From Frigoribacterium sp. PhB160 (GTDB lineage Bacteria > Actinomycetota > Actinomycetes > Actinomycetales > Microbacteriaceae): a stretch of 64,000 nt of DNA. Shown one piece after another: positions 9,107-18,708 of this stretch (position 1 is its first letter; every line of letters begins with the position of its first letter). The notes under the pieces are model-generated. The model was not told the origin of the DNA. It saw only the letters and a program-made list of their open reading frames with translations, and searched no databases. The position numbers and the translations under genes were made by a program. The stretch is taken from positions 62,001-126,000 of the forward strand of contig NZ_RKIE01000002.1 in NCBI RefSeq assembly GCF_003751785.1, in the 5' to 3' direction.

Positions 9107-10468
9107 ATGTCGCGACTCTTCGGTACCGACGGTGTTCGGGGCCTCGCCAACCGTGAGCTGACCGCCGCGCTCGCCCTGGGGCTCTCCCAGGCGAGCGCGG
9201 TGGTGCTCACGAAGGGGCACCACGCCGATGCCCGCCGCGCCGAGGGGCGACGTCCCGTCGCCGTCGTCGCGCGCGACCCCCGCATCTCGGGGGAGTTCCT
9301 CACCGCCGCCGTGTGCGCGGGCCTGGCCAGCTCCGGCGTCGACGTGCTCGACGCCGGGGTCATCCCGACCCCCGCCGCGGCGTTCCTCGTCGACGACATC
9401 GGCGCCGACTTCGGCGTGATGATCAGCGCCTCGCACAACCCTGCGCCCGACAACGGCATCAAGTTCTTCGCGTTCGGCGGCACGAAGCTGCCCGACGAGG
9501 TCGAGGACCGCATCGAGGCCGCCATGGCCGACCCCCAGCTCATGCCGATCGGCGGAGACGTGGGGCGCATCCGCCGTTTCGCCGACGCAGAAGACCGGTA
9601 CGTGCTGCACCTGCTCGGTGCCCTGCCGAACCGCCTCGACGGCATCCACGTCGTGCTCGACTGCGCGCACGGGGCCGCCGCGGCCGTCTCGCCCGAGGTC
9701 TTCGTCGACGCCGGCGCGACCATCACGCTCATCGGGGCCGACCCCGACGGCGTCAACATCAACGACGGCGTCGGCTCGACGCACCTCGACAACCTCGCCC
9801 GGGCCGTGCTCGAGCACGGCGCCGACGTCGGCATCGCCCACGACGGCGACGCCGACCGCTGCCTCGCGGTCGACGCCGACGGCAACGTCGTCGACGGCGA
9901 CCAGATCATGGCGATCCTCGCCATCGCCCAGAAGGAGCGCGGTCGCCTCGTCGACGACACGCTCGTCGCGACGGTCATGAGCAACCTCGGCCTGACCCGC
10001 GCCATGGCCGACCACGGCATCACCGTCCGCCAGACCCGCGTCGGCGACCGGTACGTGCTCGAGGACATGAACGAGCACGGCTACAACCTCGGCGGGGAGC
10101 AGTCGGGCCACATCGTCGCCAGCGACTACGCGACCACCGGGGACGGCATCCTCACCGGCCTCTCGCTCGTCGCGCGGATGGCGGCGACCGGCAAGAGCCT
10201 CGCCGAGCTCGCCTCCGTGATGACGGTGTACCCGCAGATCCTCATCAACGTGAAGGGCGTCGACCGCGACCGCCTGGACGGCGACGAGGGCGTGGCCGCG
10301 GCCGTCGCCACCGTCAGCGCCGAGCTCGGCGACACCGGCCGCGTGCTGCTCCGCCCCTCGGGCACCGAGCCCGTCGTGCGCGTCATGGTCGAGGCCGCCG
10401 ACCAGGCCACCGCCGACCGGGTCGCCCACGAGCTGGCCGAGGTCGTGCGGGAGCGACTGGCCCTCTAG
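9107..10468 (+). CDS. glmM: Phosphoglucosamine mutase
   Basis: 453 residues. GlmM converts glucosamine-6-phosphate to glucosamine-1-phosphate for UDP-GlcNAc, the peptidoglycan precursor. The phosphoserine loop [16 protein letters not shown], the metal loop DGDADRC, the sugar-binding GEQSGHI and the phosphate-binding [12 protein letters not shown] are all present. The start is ATG 9107 ([12 protein letters not shown]). glmS, the preceding pathway enzyme, is 2.3 kb downstream, with ydcF and coaA in between. Confidence 0.97.
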   Translation: MSRLFGTDGVRGLANRELTAALALGLSQASAVVLTKGHHADARRAEGRRPVAVVARDPRISGEFLTAAVCAGLASSGVDVLDAGVIPTPAAAFLVDDIGADFGVMISASHNPAPDNGIKFFAFGGTKLPDEVEDRIEAAMADPQLMPIGGDVGRIRRFADAEDRYVLHLLGALPNRLDGIHVVLDCAHGAAAAVSPEVFVDAGATITLIGADPDGVNINDGVGSTHLDNLARAVLEHGADVGIAHDGDADRCLAVDADGNVVDGDQIMAILAIAQKERGRLVDDTLVATVMSNLGLTRAMADHGITVRQTRVGDRYVLEDMNEHGYNLGGEQSGHIVASDYATTGDGILTGLSLVARMAATGKSLAELASVMTVYPQILINVKGVDRDRLDGDEGVAAAVATVSAELGDTGRVLLRPSGTEPVVRVMVEAADQATADRVAHELAEVVRERLAL

Positions 10469-10508
10469 CCGACGTCCCCGTCGGGCCCGGGTCGGGCACC
10501 ATGGGCGC

Positions 10509-11549
10509 ATGACCCTCCTCGTGCCGGCCGTGGTGTTCGCCGTCCTCTACGTGGTCAGTCGTCGGCAGGACGCCCGGCGCCTCCGCAACGGGGTGTTCCT
10601 CGTCGCGGCGCTCGGCTCGCTGCTCCTCGCCGGAGTGCTCGAGCTGGCCGCTTCGAACGCGTTCCTGCAGGGGCTGGTGCTCCTCGGGTTCGTCGCCGTC
10701 GGGCTGCTGATCGTCGTGCTCGCCGTCTTCCTCGTCGGCAACGGCGTGACGATGATGCGGCTCGAAGGGCGGAGCCTCGGCAACCTGCTGTCGCTGCTGG
10801 CCGGACTCGCCGTGCTCGTGCTGCCGGCGACCGCGCTGCTGCTGCTCTTCCTGCCCGGTCAGGACCGCCTGCCGAGCTGGGCGTCGACCCTCCTCGTCGC
10901 GGCCGGCATCCTGCTGTTCTTCGGCTGCGCCTACGCCGCCGCGACGTTCGCCGCGTTCGGCCTCTACTCCCTCGTCTACAGCCGCTACCGCCACACGCGC
11001 GAGCCGGAGGTGCTCGTCGTGCTCGGCTCGGGGCTCATCCGGGGCGAGGTGCCGCCCCTGCTGCGCAGCCGGCTCGACCGTGCGCTGGCGATCTACCGGT
11101 CGGTGCCGACGGGCGGGCGGCGCCGTCCTCTCCTCATCCCGTCGGGCGGGCAGGGCGCCGACGAGCCGCGCCCCGAGGGCGAGGCGATGGCCGAGTACCT
11201 CGTGGCGCAGGGCGCCGACCCCGACGACGTCCGCGCCGAGACGGCCTCGACCAGCACGCGCGAGAACCTCCTCCTGTCGCGCGAGGTGCAGCGCCAGGCC
11301 GGTCGCGTGGGCCGCACGCTCGTCGTGACGAACGACTACCACGTGCTCCGGGCGGCGCTGCTCGCGCGGGCGGTCGGCAGCGACGCCCAGGTCGTCGGGT
11401 CGCCGACGGCGGCGTACTACGTGCCGAGCGCGTTCCTCCGCGAGTACGTCGCGATCATGGTCGAGCACCGCCGGCTGAACCTGGCGGCCGTCGCCGCGGT
11501 CGTGGCCTTCGTGGGGCTGGTGGCGCTGGTGTCGGCGCTGCCCCTGTGA
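10509..11549 (+). CDS. YdcF/DUF218-family membrane protein
   Basis: 346 residues. About five hydrophobic segments fill residues 1-155; a DUF218 domain follows (about 162-320) with VLVVLGSGLIRGEVPP, IPSGGQGADE, ASTSTRENLLLS and VVTNDYHVLRAALLA. A last hydrophobic segment ends the protein. DUF218 proteins are linked to envelope metabolism (the family includes SanA and ElyC) but no reaction is established for this subgroup. It lies 40 bases after glmM and converges on coaA. Confidence 0.82.
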   Translation: MTLLVPAVVFAVLYVVSRRQDARRLRNGVFLVAALGSLLLAGVLELAASNAFLQGLVLLGFVAVGLLIVVLAVFLVGNGVTMMRLEGRSLGNLLSLLAGLAVLVLPATALLLLFLPGQDRLPSWASTLLVAAGILLFFGCAYAAATFAAFGLYSLVYSRYRHTREPEVLVVLGSGLIRGEVPPLLRSRLDRALAIYRSVPTGGRRRPLLIPSGGQGADEPRPEGEAMAEYLVAQGADPDDVRAETASTSTRENLLLSREVQRQAGRVGRTLVVTNDYHVLRAALLARAVGSDAQVVGSPTAAYYVPSAFLREYVAIMVEHRRLNLAAVAAVVAFVGLVALVSALPL

Positions 11550-11628
11550 CGGCGGCGCGCCTCCGGCGGGGGCGTCCCGGTGAGCGGCGATGCGCCTGCG
11601 GCGGTCGCGGACCGGTCGGCGCGGTCCG

Positions 11629-12636
11629 TCAGATCTTGCGGAGCAGCACCGAGCTGACCGCGTGGTCGGCCGCCTTCCGCAGCACGAGCGTCGCTCGCGA
11701 GCGCGTCGGCAGCACGTTCTCGATCAGGTTCGGCTCGTTGACCGAGCGCCAGACGCCGGAGGCGAACGCGCGGGCCTCGGGCTCGTCCATGTCGGCGAAG
11801 CGGTGGAAGAAGGAGCGCTCCTGGGTGAAGGCGCCCTTCTGCAGCGCGAGGAACCGCTCGACGAACCAGGCCTCGATGTCGCTCGTGCGGGCGTCGACGT
11901 AGATCGTGAAGTCGAAGAGGTCGCTCAGGGCGAGGCGGCCGGCCGTCGGCGGCTGCAGCACGTTCAGCCCCTCGACGATGAGGATGTCGGGCCGGCGCAC
12001 GACGACCTCGGCGTTCGGCATGATGTCGTAGCTGGTGTGCGAGTAGAAGGGCGCGCGCACCTCTTCCGCCCCGCTCTTCACCTGCGAGACGAACCGCAGC
12101 AGGTGGCGCCGGTCGTACGACTCGGGGAAGCCCTTGCGGTCCATGATGCCGCGGCGCTCGAGCTCGGCGTTCGGGTGGAGGAACCCGTCGGTGGTGACGA
12201 GCTCGACGCGGGGCGTGTCGTCCCAGCGGCTCAGCAGCTCGCGGAGGAGGCGGGCCACGGTCGACTTGCCGACCGCCACGGAGCCCGCGACGCCGATGAC
12301 GAACGGCGTGCGCTGCGCGCGCTCGCCGAGGAAGTCGCTCGTGGCCCGGTGCAGGTTGCGGGCACCCGCGGCGTAGAGGTTGAGGAGGCGGCTCAGCGGC
12401 ACGTAGACGTCCTGCACCTCGCGCATGTCGAGGCGGTCGCCGAGGCCCCGCAGCTGCACGATCTCGGTCTCCGTCAGGGGGAGGCGCGTGGCGGGCGCGA
12501 GATCGGCCCAGGCGTCGCGGCCGATCTCGACGAACGGGGTGGCGTGCGCCGCCGCGTGCCCGTGCGCGGTCGCGCCGGTCGTCGGCGGGCCCGGGCGCGT
12601 GGCCGGGGCGGTCGTCGTCGGGGTGCCTTCGGCCAT
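11629..12636 (-). CDS. coaA: Pantothenate kinase, type I
   Basis: 335 residues, slightly longer than E. coli CoaA. It phosphorylates pantothenate, the first committed step of coenzyme A synthesis. The P-loop is [39 protein letters not shown] and [12 protein letters not shown] match the family. It is the only minus-strand gene between glmM and the tsaD operon. The first ~25 residues are Pro/Thr/Ala rich. It probably has a leaderless transcript from the -10 at 12644-12649 and diverges from glmS across 115 bases. Confidence 0.96.
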   Translation of the reverse strand: MAEGTPTTTAPATRPGPPTTGATAHGHAAAHATPFVEIGRDAWADLAPATRLPLTETEIVQLRGLGDRLDMREVQDVYVPLSRLLNLYAAGARNLHRATSDFLGERAQRTPFVIGVAGSVAVGKSTVARLLRELLSRWDDTPRVELVTTDGFLHPNAELERRGIMDRKGFPESYDRRHLLRFVSQVKSGAEEVRAPFYSHTSYDIMPNAEVVVRRPDILIVEGLNVLQPPTAGRLALSDLFDFTIYVDARTSDIEAWFVERFLALQKGAFTQERSFFHRFADMDEPEARAFASGVWRSVNEPNLIENVLPTRSRATLVLRKAADHAVSSVLLRKI

Positions 12637-12643
12637 GGCGACG

Positions 12644-12649
12644 AGGCTA
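12644..12649 (-). promoter_or_regulatory. -10 element of a probably leaderless coaA transcript
   Basis: On the minus strand TAGCCT is followed by 7 bases and the ATG of coaA. Same geometry as the truA, tsaB and glmS sites. Confidence 0.55.
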
Positions 12650-12738
12650 CCCGGTCACCCGTTCCTCCACCGTCGGGTCATCCCGCGCACCGTCCGCATC
12701 ACACCCGATGGTCGCGCGGGCCGGGCCGGGCGACGCCG

Positions 12739-12744
12739 TAGGAT
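12739..12744 (+). promoter_or_regulatory. -10 element of a probably leaderless glmS transcript
   Basis: TAGGAT, 7 bases, then ATG 12752. A GGAG lies only two bases from the ATG, too close to act as a ribosome site. Confidence 0.55.
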
Positions 12745-12751
12745 CGGAGCC

Positions 12752-14611
12752 ATGTGTGGAATCGTGGGATACGTCGGTCCGTCCGGTGCCGGTGAGAAGA
12801 GCGTCGAGGTCCTGCTCGGGGGCCTCAAGCGCCTCGAGTACCGCGGCTACGACTCGGCCGGCGTCGCCGTGGTCGACTCCGAGGGCCACCTCGACAGCCG
12901 CAAGCGCGCCGGCAAGCTGCAGGTGCTCGTCGACGACCTCGAGGCCGACCCGCTGACCGACGGCGCCACCGGCATCGGCCACACCCGCTGGGCCACGCAC
13001 GGCGGCCCGACCGACGCCAACGCGCACCCGCACCTGGCGGACGACGGCAAGCTCGCCCTCATCCACAACGGCATCATCGAGAACTTCTCGGCGCTGAAGG
13101 CCGAGCTCCTCGCCGAGGGCGTCGAGTTCCTCAGCGAGACCGACTCCGAGGTCGCGGCGCACCTCGTGGCCCGGGCCTACCGCCGCACCGGCGACCTGGC
13201 CGAGGCCCTCCGCGCCGTCGTCGCCACGCTCGACGGCGCGTTCACGCTGCTCGTCGTCCACGCCGACCAGCCCGGCGTCGTCGTCGGCGCCCGCCGCAAC
13301 TCGCCGCTCGTCATCGGGCTCGGCGACGGCGAGAACTTCCTGGGCAGCGACGTGGCGGCCTTCGTGGCCTACACGCGCCGGGCCATGTCGGTCGGCCAAG
13401 ACCAGATGGTCACGATCCGGCCCGACTCGGTCGAGGTCGTCGACTTCGACGGCAACCCCGTCGAGACCACCGAGTTCGACATCGACTGGGACGCCTCCGC
13501 CGCGGAGAAGGGCGGCTGGTCGAGCTTCATGGCGAAGGAGATCAGCGAAGAGCCCGAGGCCGTCGCGAAGACCCTGCTCGGCCGCGTCGCCGACGGCGCC
13601 GTGACCCTGCACGAGCTCGACGGCGTCGCCGACCGCCTCGCCACGATCGACCGCGTCATCGTCATCGCCTGCGGCACGGCCGCCTACGCCGGCATCCTCG
13701 GCAAGTACGCGATCGAGCAGTGGGCGCGCGTGCCCGTCGAGGTCGAGCTCGCGCACGAGTTCCGCTACCGCGACCCGGTGCTCGACGAGAAGACCCTCGT
13801 CGTCTCGATCAGCCAGTCGGGCGAGACCATGGACACGCTCATGGCCGTCAAGTACGCCCGCGAACAGGGTGCCCAGGTGCTCTCGATCTGCAACACGCAG
13901 GGCTCGACCATCCCTCGCGAGTCCGACGCCGTCATCTACACGCACGCCGGCCCCGAGGTCGCGGTGGCGTCGACGAAGGCCTTCGTGGCCCAGGGCACGG
14001 CCCTGTTCCTCCTCGGCCTGCACCTCGCGACCCTGCGCGGCACGATGACCAGCGAGGCCATCGCCGAGCAGGTCACCGACCTCCAGGCCATCCCCGAGAA
14101 GATCGAGCGGGTGCTCGAGTCGTCCGAGCGCATCTCGACGCTGGCCGGCTGGATGGCCGACACGCGCTCGGTGCTGTTCCTGGGCCGGCACGTGGGCTAC
14201 CCGATCGCGCTGGAGGGCGCGCTCAAGCTCAAGGAGCTCGCCTACATCCACGCGGAGGGCTTCGCCGCCGGAGAGCTCAAGCACGGCCCGATCGCCCTCA
14301 TCGAGCCCGGTCAGATCGTGTTCGTCATCGTCCCCAGCCCTCGCGACCCGCGGTCGCTGCACCCCAAGGTCGTCTCGAACATCCAGGAGATCCGGGCGCG
14401 CGGGGCCCGCGTCATCGCCATCGCGGAGGAGGGCGACGCCGCCGTGCTGCCCTTCGCCGACGAGGTGCTGCACATCCCGCTCGCGGCGCCGCTCTTCGAG
14501 TCGCTGCTCGCCGTCGTGCCGTTGCACGTCTTCGGCATGGAGCTCGCCGCGGCCAAGGGCCTCGACGTCGACCAGCCGCGCAACCTCGCCAAGTCCGTCA
14601 CGGTCGAGTAG
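12752..14611 (+). CDS. glmS: Glutamine-fructose-6-phosphate aminotransferase
   Basis: 619 residues. GlmS makes glucosamine-6-phosphate from fructose-6-phosphate and glutamine. Removal of Met1 exposes the nucleophile Cys2 (MCGIVGYVG), which fixes the start at 12752. The glutaminase domain (1-~240) has GYDSAGVAVV and HTRWATHGG; two SIS domains follow (ACGTAAYAG, SISQSGETMDT, EGALKLKELAYIHAEGF), and the protein ends DQPRNLAKSVTVE. No glmS ribozyme is expected or seen in the 115-base upstream gap. Confidence 0.98.
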   Translation: MCGIVGYVGPSGAGEKSVEVLLGGLKRLEYRGYDSAGVAVVDSEGHLDSRKRAGKLQVLVDDLEADPLTDGATGIGHTRWATHGGPTDANAHPHLADDGKLALIHNGIIENFSALKAELLAEGVEFLSETDSEVAAHLVARAYRRTGDLAEALRAVVATLDGAFTLLVVHADQPGVVVGARRNSPLVIGLGDGENFLGSDVAAFVAYTRRAMSVGQDQMVTIRPDSVEVVDFDGNPVETTEFDIDWDASAAEKGGWSSFMAKEISEEPEAVAKTLLGRVADGAVTLHELDGVADRLATIDRVIVIACGTAAYAGILGKYAIEQWARVPVEVELAHEFRYRDPVLDEKTLVVSISQSGETMDTLMAVKYAREQGAQVLSICNTQGSTIPRESDAVIYTHAGPEVAVASTKAFVAQGTALFLLGLHLATLRGTMTSEAIAEQVTDLQAIPEKIERVLESSERISTLAGWMADTRSVLFLGRHVGYPIALEGALKLKELAYIHAEGFAAGELKHGPIALIEPGQIVFVIVPSPRDPRSLHPKVVSNIQEIRARGARVIAIAEEGDAAVLPFADEVLHIPLAAPLFESLLAVVPLHVFGMELAAAKGLDVDQPRNLAKSVTVE

Positions 14612-14645
14612 AGGCACCGTCCCGCATGAGACCCGCTCCGTCCTC

Positions 14646-15077
14646 GTGATCGTCGGCATCGGCGTCGACGTCGTCGACCTCGCGCGCTTCGACCGCTCGC
14701 TGGCGCGGACCCCGGCCCTGCGCGACCGCCTGTTCGGGGCGGCCGAGGTCGTCACGCGCGACGGCTCGCCGAGGTCGGTGCAGTCGCTCGCGGCGCGCTT
14801 CGCGGCGAAGGAGGCGCTGGTCAAGGCCCTGGGCGGCTCGACCGGGGTGCGCTGGCACGACATGGTCGTCGTGTCCGACGACAGCGGGGCGCCGTCGCTC
14901 GAGCTGGGCGGCGGGGCTCGGTCGCTGGCCTCCTCGCGAGGCGTCACGCGCCTCCACCTGTCGCTCAGCCACGACGGCGGCGTGGCCGTCGCCTACGTCG
15001 TGGCCGAGGGGCCCGGCACACCACCCGACGACGGAGTCGACACCGCAGACGATCCCCGAGGAGGGCACGGCTCGTGA
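14646..15077 (+). CDS. acpS: Holo-[acyl-carrier-protein] synthase
   Basis: 143 residues from GTG 14646. AcpS attaches 4'-phosphopantetheine to acyl carrier protein. The metal-binding GIGVDVVDLARF and FAAKEALVKALGG motifs are intact. The C-terminal 20 residues (GTPPDDGVDTADD) extend beyond the fold. Its stop overlaps the alr start (GTGA), so the two are probably translationally coupled. coaA, an early step of coenzyme A synthesis, lies nearby. Confidence 0.95.
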   Translation: MIVGIGVDVVDLARFDRSLARTPALRDRLFGAAEVVTRDGSPRSVQSLAARFAAKEALVKALGGSTGVRWHDMVVVSDDSGAPSLELGGGARSLASSRGVTRLHLSLSHDGGVAVAYVVAEGPGTPPDDGVDTADDPRGGHGS

Positions 15078-16171
15078 CCCACGACATCACGGTCAGCGTC
15101 GACACCGACGCGCTCCGCCACAACGTCGAGACCCTGCGCGCCCTGGTCGCCCCGGCCGCGGTGATGGCCGTCGTCAAGGCGAACGCCTACGGGCACGGCG
15201 CCGTCGCGTGCGCGCGGGTCTTCGCCGACGCCGGCGTCGACTGGCTCGGCGTGGCCGACCTCGACGAGGCGCTCGAGCTGCGGGCGGCCGGCGTCGAGAC
15301 GCCGATCCTCGCGTGGCTGCACGCGCCCGGCGAGACGTTCGAGCGCGCGGCCGCGCACGACGTGACGCCCGGGGTGTCCGACGTCGCCCAGCTCGAGGCC
15401 GCCGCCGCCGCCGGGGTGCGGGCGGTGCACCTCTGCATCGACACGGGGCTCAGCCGCAACGGCGCCGTCGAGAGCGAGTGGCCGACGTTCTTCGCCCGTG
15501 CCGCCCAGCTCGCCGACCGCCTGCCGGTCGAGGGCCTGATGAGCCACCTGTCGAACGCCTCGCCGGAGGAGGACGGCGCGCAGCTCGCCGCGTACCTCCG
15601 CGCCTTCGAGCTGCTGAGCGAGGCCGGGGTCGAGCCGCCGCTGCGCCACGTCGCGGCGTCCGCGGCCGGCCTGCACTACCGGGGCTCGCGCGGGGGATCG
15701 GTCGGCATGGTCCGGTTCGGGCTCGCCTGCTACGGCCTGAGCCCCTTCGCCGACCGTCCGGCGGCCGACCTGGGCCTTCGTCCGGCCCTCACCCTGAGCG
15801 CGCCGGTCACGACCGTCAAGCGGGTGCCCGCGGGCGAGGGCGTCTCGTACGGGTACGTGTTCCGCCCCGAGCGCGACACGACGATCGCCATCGTGCCGGT
15901 CGGCTACTCCGACGGCATCGACCGGGCGGCCAGCGACCGGGCCTCCGTCACGATCGGCCAGCGCACCTACCGGGTGCGGGGCCGCATCGCCATGAACGCC
16001 CTCGTCATCGACGTGGGCGACGACCCGGTCGAGGTGGGCGACGAGGCCGTGCTGTTCGGCGACCCGGCGCTCGGACGCCAGGGCGCCGACGACTGGGCCC
16101 GCGCCTTCGACGGCATCACGTACGAGGTCGTCGCGTCGCTGTCGGCCCGCCTGCCCAGGAGCTACGCATGA
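15074..16171 (+). CDS. alr: Alanine racemase (paralogue 1)
   Basis: 365 residues. Fold-III PLP enzyme making D-Ala for peptidoglycan. The PLP lysine is in VVKANAYGHG near residue 36; the substrate-carboxylate Arg is in DTGLSRNG; the phosphate-binding VRFGLACYG and the catalytic Tyr in GEGVSYGYVF are present. One departure: the usual G-R-x-C-M-D-Q loop reads GRIAMNALVID, so Asp-Gln is replaced by Asn-Ala. GTG start at 15074 overlaps acpS; ATGA overlap with paralogue 2. Identification as an Alr-family racemase is firm; strict alanine specificity is assumed. Confidence 0.9.
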   Translation: MTHDITVSVDTDALRHNVETLRALVAPAAVMAVVKANAYGHGAVACARVFADAGVDWLGVADLDEALELRAAGVETPILAWLHAPGETFERAAAHDVTPGVSDVAQLEAAAAAGVRAVHLCIDTGLSRNGAVESEWPTFFARAAQLADRLPVEGLMSHLSNASPEEDGAQLAAYLRAFELLSEAGVEPPLRHVAASAAGLHYRGSRGGSVGMVRFGLACYGLSPFADRPAADLGLRPALTLSAPVTTVKRVPAGEGVSYGYVFRPERDTTIAIVPVGYSDGIDRAASDRASVTIGQRTYRVRGRIAMNALVIDVGDDPVEVGDEAVLFGDPALGRQGADDWARAFDGITYEVVASLSARLPRSYA

Positions 16172-17385
16172 CCACCGCACCCGTGCCCGCCGAACCCGCC
16201 GCGCCCGTGCCCGTCGCCGCTCCGACGCCCGACGCCGCGCCCGCGGCCCCGGCCGCCTGGATGCGCCGGGCCACCGTCGACCTGGCCGCCTACCGCGCCA
16301 ACCTCGCCTCCCTGATCGAGCGGGTCGCCCCGGTCGAGCTGCTCGCGATCGTCAAGGCCGACGCCTATTCCCTCGGAGTCGACGTCATGGTGCCCGAGGC
16401 GCTGTCGGTGGGCGTGCGCTGGTTCGGGACCGTCGAGTCCGAGCCCGCCCTCCGCCTCCGTCGGGCGGGCGTCGGCGACGAGGCGTCGTTCTTCGCGTGG
16501 CAGCTCGCCCCCGACGAGGACTGGGCGGCGGCCGTGGAGCTGCGCGTCGACCTCGGCGTCTCGACGCTCGAGCAGCTCGAGGCGTTCGCCGACGCGGCCC
16601 GTGCCGCCGGGCCCGGCCACGAGGCCCTCGTGCACCTCACGATCGACACCGGCCTGCACCGCGAGGGCTGCCTGCCCGCCGACTGGGCGGCGCTCGTGAC
16701 CCGCGCGGTCGAGCTGCGCGACGAGGGCGTCGTGCGGCTGCGCGGCTGCTTCTCGCACGTCTCCGAGACGAGCGAGGCCGACGACCACGCCGCCTCCCTC
16801 GTCTTCCGCAAGGCGCTCGACGACGCCGAGGCCCTCGGCGCGACCTTCGAGAAGCGACACATGTCGTCGAGCTCGGCGGCCCTCGAGCACCCCGAGCGCC
16901 GCTTCGACATGGTGCGCATGGGCTCGAACGGCTACGGCAACCCGGTCACCGAGGGCGTCACGGCCGCCGATCGGGGCCTGCGGCAGGTGCTGACCCTGAG
17001 CGCCCGCGTCGTGCGCGTCAAGCGCGTCCCGGCCGGCACGGGGGTCTCGTACGACTACACGTGGCGGGCCGAGCGCGACACGACGCTCGCCCTCGTGCCG
17101 CTCGGCTACGCCGACGGCGTCAGCCGCCGCGCGCAGCACGGGGCCGAGGTGACCATCCACGGTCGTCGCCACCCGATCGTCGGCAGGGTCGCCATGGACC
17201 AGTTCCTCGTCGACGTCGGCGACCACGAGGTCGCGGTCGGCGACGAGGTCGTGCTCTTCGGCCCGGGCGACGACGGCGAGCTGACCATCGGCGAGTGGGC
17301 CGACCGCACCGGCAGCGTGCCGGAGGAGGTCTCCTGCCGCATCGGCGCCCGCGTGCCGCGCGTCTACGTGGGCGGTCGCTCGTGA
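16168..17385 (+). CDS. Alanine-racemase-family PLP enzyme (paralogue 2)
   Basis: 405 residues with an Ala-Pro-rich N-terminal extension of ~30. It keeps the PLP lysine but in VKADAYSLG rather than the usual VKADAYGHG, the carboxylate Arg in DTGLHREG, the Tyr in GTGVSYDYTW, and the loop GRVAMDQFLVDVG. The phosphate-binding region reads VRMGSNGYGN instead of VRxGxxLYG. So the active site is intact but the substrate pocket differs from paralogue 1. It overlaps alr (ATGA) and tsaE (GTGA). It may be a second alanine racemase or one acting on another amino acid, such as the diamino acid of the type-B peptidoglycan bridge known in this family of bacteria; that is inference. Confidence 0.8.
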   Translation: MTTAPVPAEPAAPVPVAAPTPDAAPAAPAAWMRRATVDLAAYRANLASLIERVAPVELLAIVKADAYSLGVDVMVPEALSVGVRWFGTVESEPALRLRRAGVGDEASFFAWQLAPDEDWAAAVELRVDLGVSTLEQLEAFADAARAAGPGHEALVHLTIDTGLHREGCLPADWAALVTRAVELRDEGVVRLRGCFSHVSETSEADDHAASLVFRKALDDAEALGATFEKRHMSSSSAALEHPERRFDMVRMGSNGYGNPVTEGVTAADRGLRQVLTLSARVVRVKRVPAGTGVSYDYTWRAERDTTLALVPLGYADGVSRRAQHGAEVTIHGRRHPIVGRVAMDQFLVDVGDHEVAVGDEVVLFGPGDDGELTIGEWADRTGSVPEEVSCRIGARVPRVYVGGRS

Positions 17386-17966
17386 CCGAGGCCGCGCCTC
17401 CGGCCCCGTCGGCCACCGTGGTCGTGCCCGACAGCGAGGCGATGGAGCAGCTCGGCCGACGCCTGGCCGGCCTGCTCGGCGCCGGCGACCTGCTCGTCCT
17501 CACCGGGCCGCTCGGCGCGGGCAAGACGACCCTGACCCGCGGCATCGGGGCCGGGCTGCACGTGCGCGGCCAGGTGGCGAGCCCCACGTTCGTCCTGGCG
17601 CGCACCCACCCGAGCGAGTCCGGCGTGCCGCTCGTGCACGTCGACGCCTACCGCCTCGGCGGCGCGGGCGAGCTCGACGACCTCGACCTCGACTTCGACG
17701 GCTCGGTCGTCGTCGTCGAGTGGGGGGCCGGCCTCCTCGACGGGGTCGCCGACTCCTGGCTCGACGTCGTGATCGACAGGCCCCGCGGAGCCGGAGGCGC
17801 GGATCCGGCCGACGAGGCCCCCGCGGTCGACGAGGCGCCCGCCGCCGACCGCGGCGACGACCTCCTCGACGCGCTCGACGAGCCCCGGCGCGTGACCCTG
17901 ACGGCCCACGGCCCGCGCTGGGCCGGGGTCGAGCTGCCCCTCGGTCCCTCCTCCGGCGCGAGCTGA
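17382..17966 (+). CDS. tsaE: tRNA t6A biosynthesis ATPase TsaE
   Basis: 194 residues, GTG start overlapping the racemase stop. The Walker A GPLGAGKTTLTRG, SPTFVLART, HVDAYRL and VVEWG match TsaE. It is needed with TsaB and TsaD for threonylcarbamoyl transfer to tRNA A37. An acidic Ala/Pro/Asp insert of about 35 residues sits near the C-terminus (about 138-170). tsaB follows after 67 bases with its own promoter. Confidence 0.94.
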   Translation: MTEAAPPAPSATVVVPDSEAMEQLGRRLAGLLGAGDLLVLTGPLGAGKTTLTRGIGAGLHVRGQVASPTFVLARTHPSESGVPLVHVDAYRLGGAGELDDLDLDFDGSVVVVEWGAGLLDGVADSWLDVVIDRPRGAGGADPADEAPAVDEAPAADRGDDLLDALDEPRRVTLTAHGPRWAGVELPLGPSSGAS

Positions 17967-18020
17967 CCCACCGCCGTCCCCAGGGCCGGGGGAGGCGCGT
18001 GACGGTCCCCGACGACCGCG

Positions 18021-18026
18021 TACGAT
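18021..18026 (+). promoter_or_regulatory. -10 element of a probably leaderless tsaB transcript
   Basis: TACGAT, 7 bases, then GTG 18034. The 16-base block from TACGAT to GTG is identical to that in front of the SURF1-like gene at 38475. Confidence 0.6.
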
Positions 18027-18033
18027 CGACCCC

Positions 18034-18708
18034 GTGATCCTGGCCATCGACACCTCCGCCGGCTCCGCGGTCGCCGTCGTCGACCGCGACGGCGGCGTGC
18101 TCGCCGAGTGCACGGTCGCCGACACCCGGCGCCACGCCGAGGTCGTCGGCGTGCTGATCGACGAGGCCCTCCGAGCGGCCGGCGTCGCCCCGACCGAGCT
18201 CAGCGCCGTGGTGGCGGGCGTCGGACCCGGGCCGTTCACCGGCCTGCGGGTCGGCATCGTCGCCGCCCGGGCGTTCGCCTTCGGCGCCGGCGTGCCGTGC
18301 CTCTCGGTCGGCAGCCACGACGCCGTCGCCTTCGAGCGACTCAGCGGCGCCGCGGGGCGCTCGGTCTCCGAGGCCGGCGGCCGCCTCGACGAGCCGCTGG
18401 TCGTCGTGACCGACGCCCGCCGCCGCGAGGTGGCGTGGAGCGCGTGGGCCGGGCTCGACGACGACGGCCTGCCCGTGAGGGTCGCCGGCCCCGCCCTCGT
18501 GCGGCCGGCCGACCTCGACGAGGCGACGGGCGCCTCCTCGTCGTCCCCGCGCACCGACCCCGACGCGACGGTGGTCTCGGCCGGGGCCCTGGGCATGCTC
18601 GCCGAGCGCCTCTTCGAGCACGGCCGCGCGTTCGCGGCCGACGAGCCGCTGTACCTGCGCGAGCCCGACGTGACCCCGTCGGCCGGGCCGAAGAAGGTCG
18701 GCCGGTGA
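18034..18708 (+). CDS. tsaB: tRNA t6A biosynthesis protein TsaB
   Basis: 224 residues. An ASKHA-fold partner of Tsa[31 protein letters not shown] and a long variable C-terminal half. TsaB scaffolds the complex and lacks catalysis of its own. It overlaps rimI by 4 bases (GTGA), and rimI overlaps tsaD likewise, so the three are one translationally coupled unit. Confidence 0.95.
   Translation: MILAIDTSAGSAVAVVDRDGGVLAECTVADTRRHAEVVGVLIDEALRAAGVAPTELSAVVAGVGPGPFTGLRVGIVAARAFAFGAGVPCLSVGSHDAVAFERLSGAAGRSVSEAGGRLDEPLVVVTDARRREVAWSAWAGLDDDGLPVRVAGPALVRPADLDEATGASSSSPRTDPDATVVSAGALGMLAERLFEHGRAFAADEPLYLREPDVTPSAGPKKVGR

Noticed and set aside
12637-12751. glmS ribozyme or riboswitch upstream of glmS
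   Set aside because: Only 115 bases, shared with the divergent coaA, with a -10 element 7 bases from the ATG; the transcript would have no leader to hold a ribozyme.
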